From Pseudomonadota bacterium (lineage in GTDB: Bacteria > Pseudomonadota > Alphaproteobacteria > Caulobacterales > Caulobacteraceae): 5,835 nucleotides of DNA. The stretch is from positions 1 through 5,835 of the forward strand of contig JAEYUE010000001.1 in assembly GCA_023433655.1 (NCBI GenBank). The letters run 5' to 3'. Position 1 is the stretch's first letter; every line of letters starts with the position of its first letter. Below the pieces are notes generated by a model that made no database searches, was not told where the DNA came from, and saw only the letters and a program-made list of their open reading frames with translations. The translations under genes were made by a program, and so were the position numbers. Shown here in pieces: positions 4,979 through 5,835 of this stretch.

Positions 4979-5835
<857 letters not shown>

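Overview
The window is an ordinary chromosomal segment from a very GC-rich alphaproteobacterium. Gene content and protein sequences best fit Caulobacteraceae: an hrcA-grpE pair lies head-to-head with rph, and the DnaK and FabI sequences look Caulobacter/Brevundimonas-like. Genus-level assignment is inference. Every base is explained by six complete genes, two genes cut by the window edges, and short intergenic control regions. I see no mobile element, CRISPR array, tRNA or rRNA.

Left part (1-977): the 3' end of an enoyl-ACP reductase gene (fabI, + strand) runs tail-to-tail, three bases apart, into rph (RNase PH, - strand). A 47-bp gap separates rph from a divergent + strand operon. This gap carries the rph ribosome binding site and a heat-shock-like promoter that overlap each other.

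Centre (1025-3305): a tightly overlapping three-gene operon encodes a GNAT acetyltransferase resembling the AAC(6')-Ib/IucB type, the heat-shock repressor HrcA, and the nucleotide-exchange factor GrpE. All three start with non-ATG codons (GTG, GTG, TTG). Both junctions are 4-base stop/start overlaps, so translational coupling is likely.

Right part (3342-5835): two - strand genes for exported proteins follow. One is a dienelactone-hydrolase-family enzyme with a twin-arginine signal and a complete Glu/Cys/Asp/His set. The other is a small secreted protein with two conserved-looking cysteines. They sit between grpE and dnaK, splitting the common hrcA-grpE-dnaK heat-shock cluster. dnaK (+ strand, cut by the window end) follows a 287-bp divergent region with a strong RpoH (sigma-32)-type promoter, a roughly 145-nt leader and a leader hairpin.

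Functionally the core is protein quality control: HrcA (CIRCE repressor), GrpE (exchange factor) and DnaK (Hsp70). The most unusual points are the acetyltransferase as first gene of the chaperone operon, possibly on a leaderless message under a heat-shock-like promoter, and the structured dnaK leader. I found no convincing previously undescribed system.
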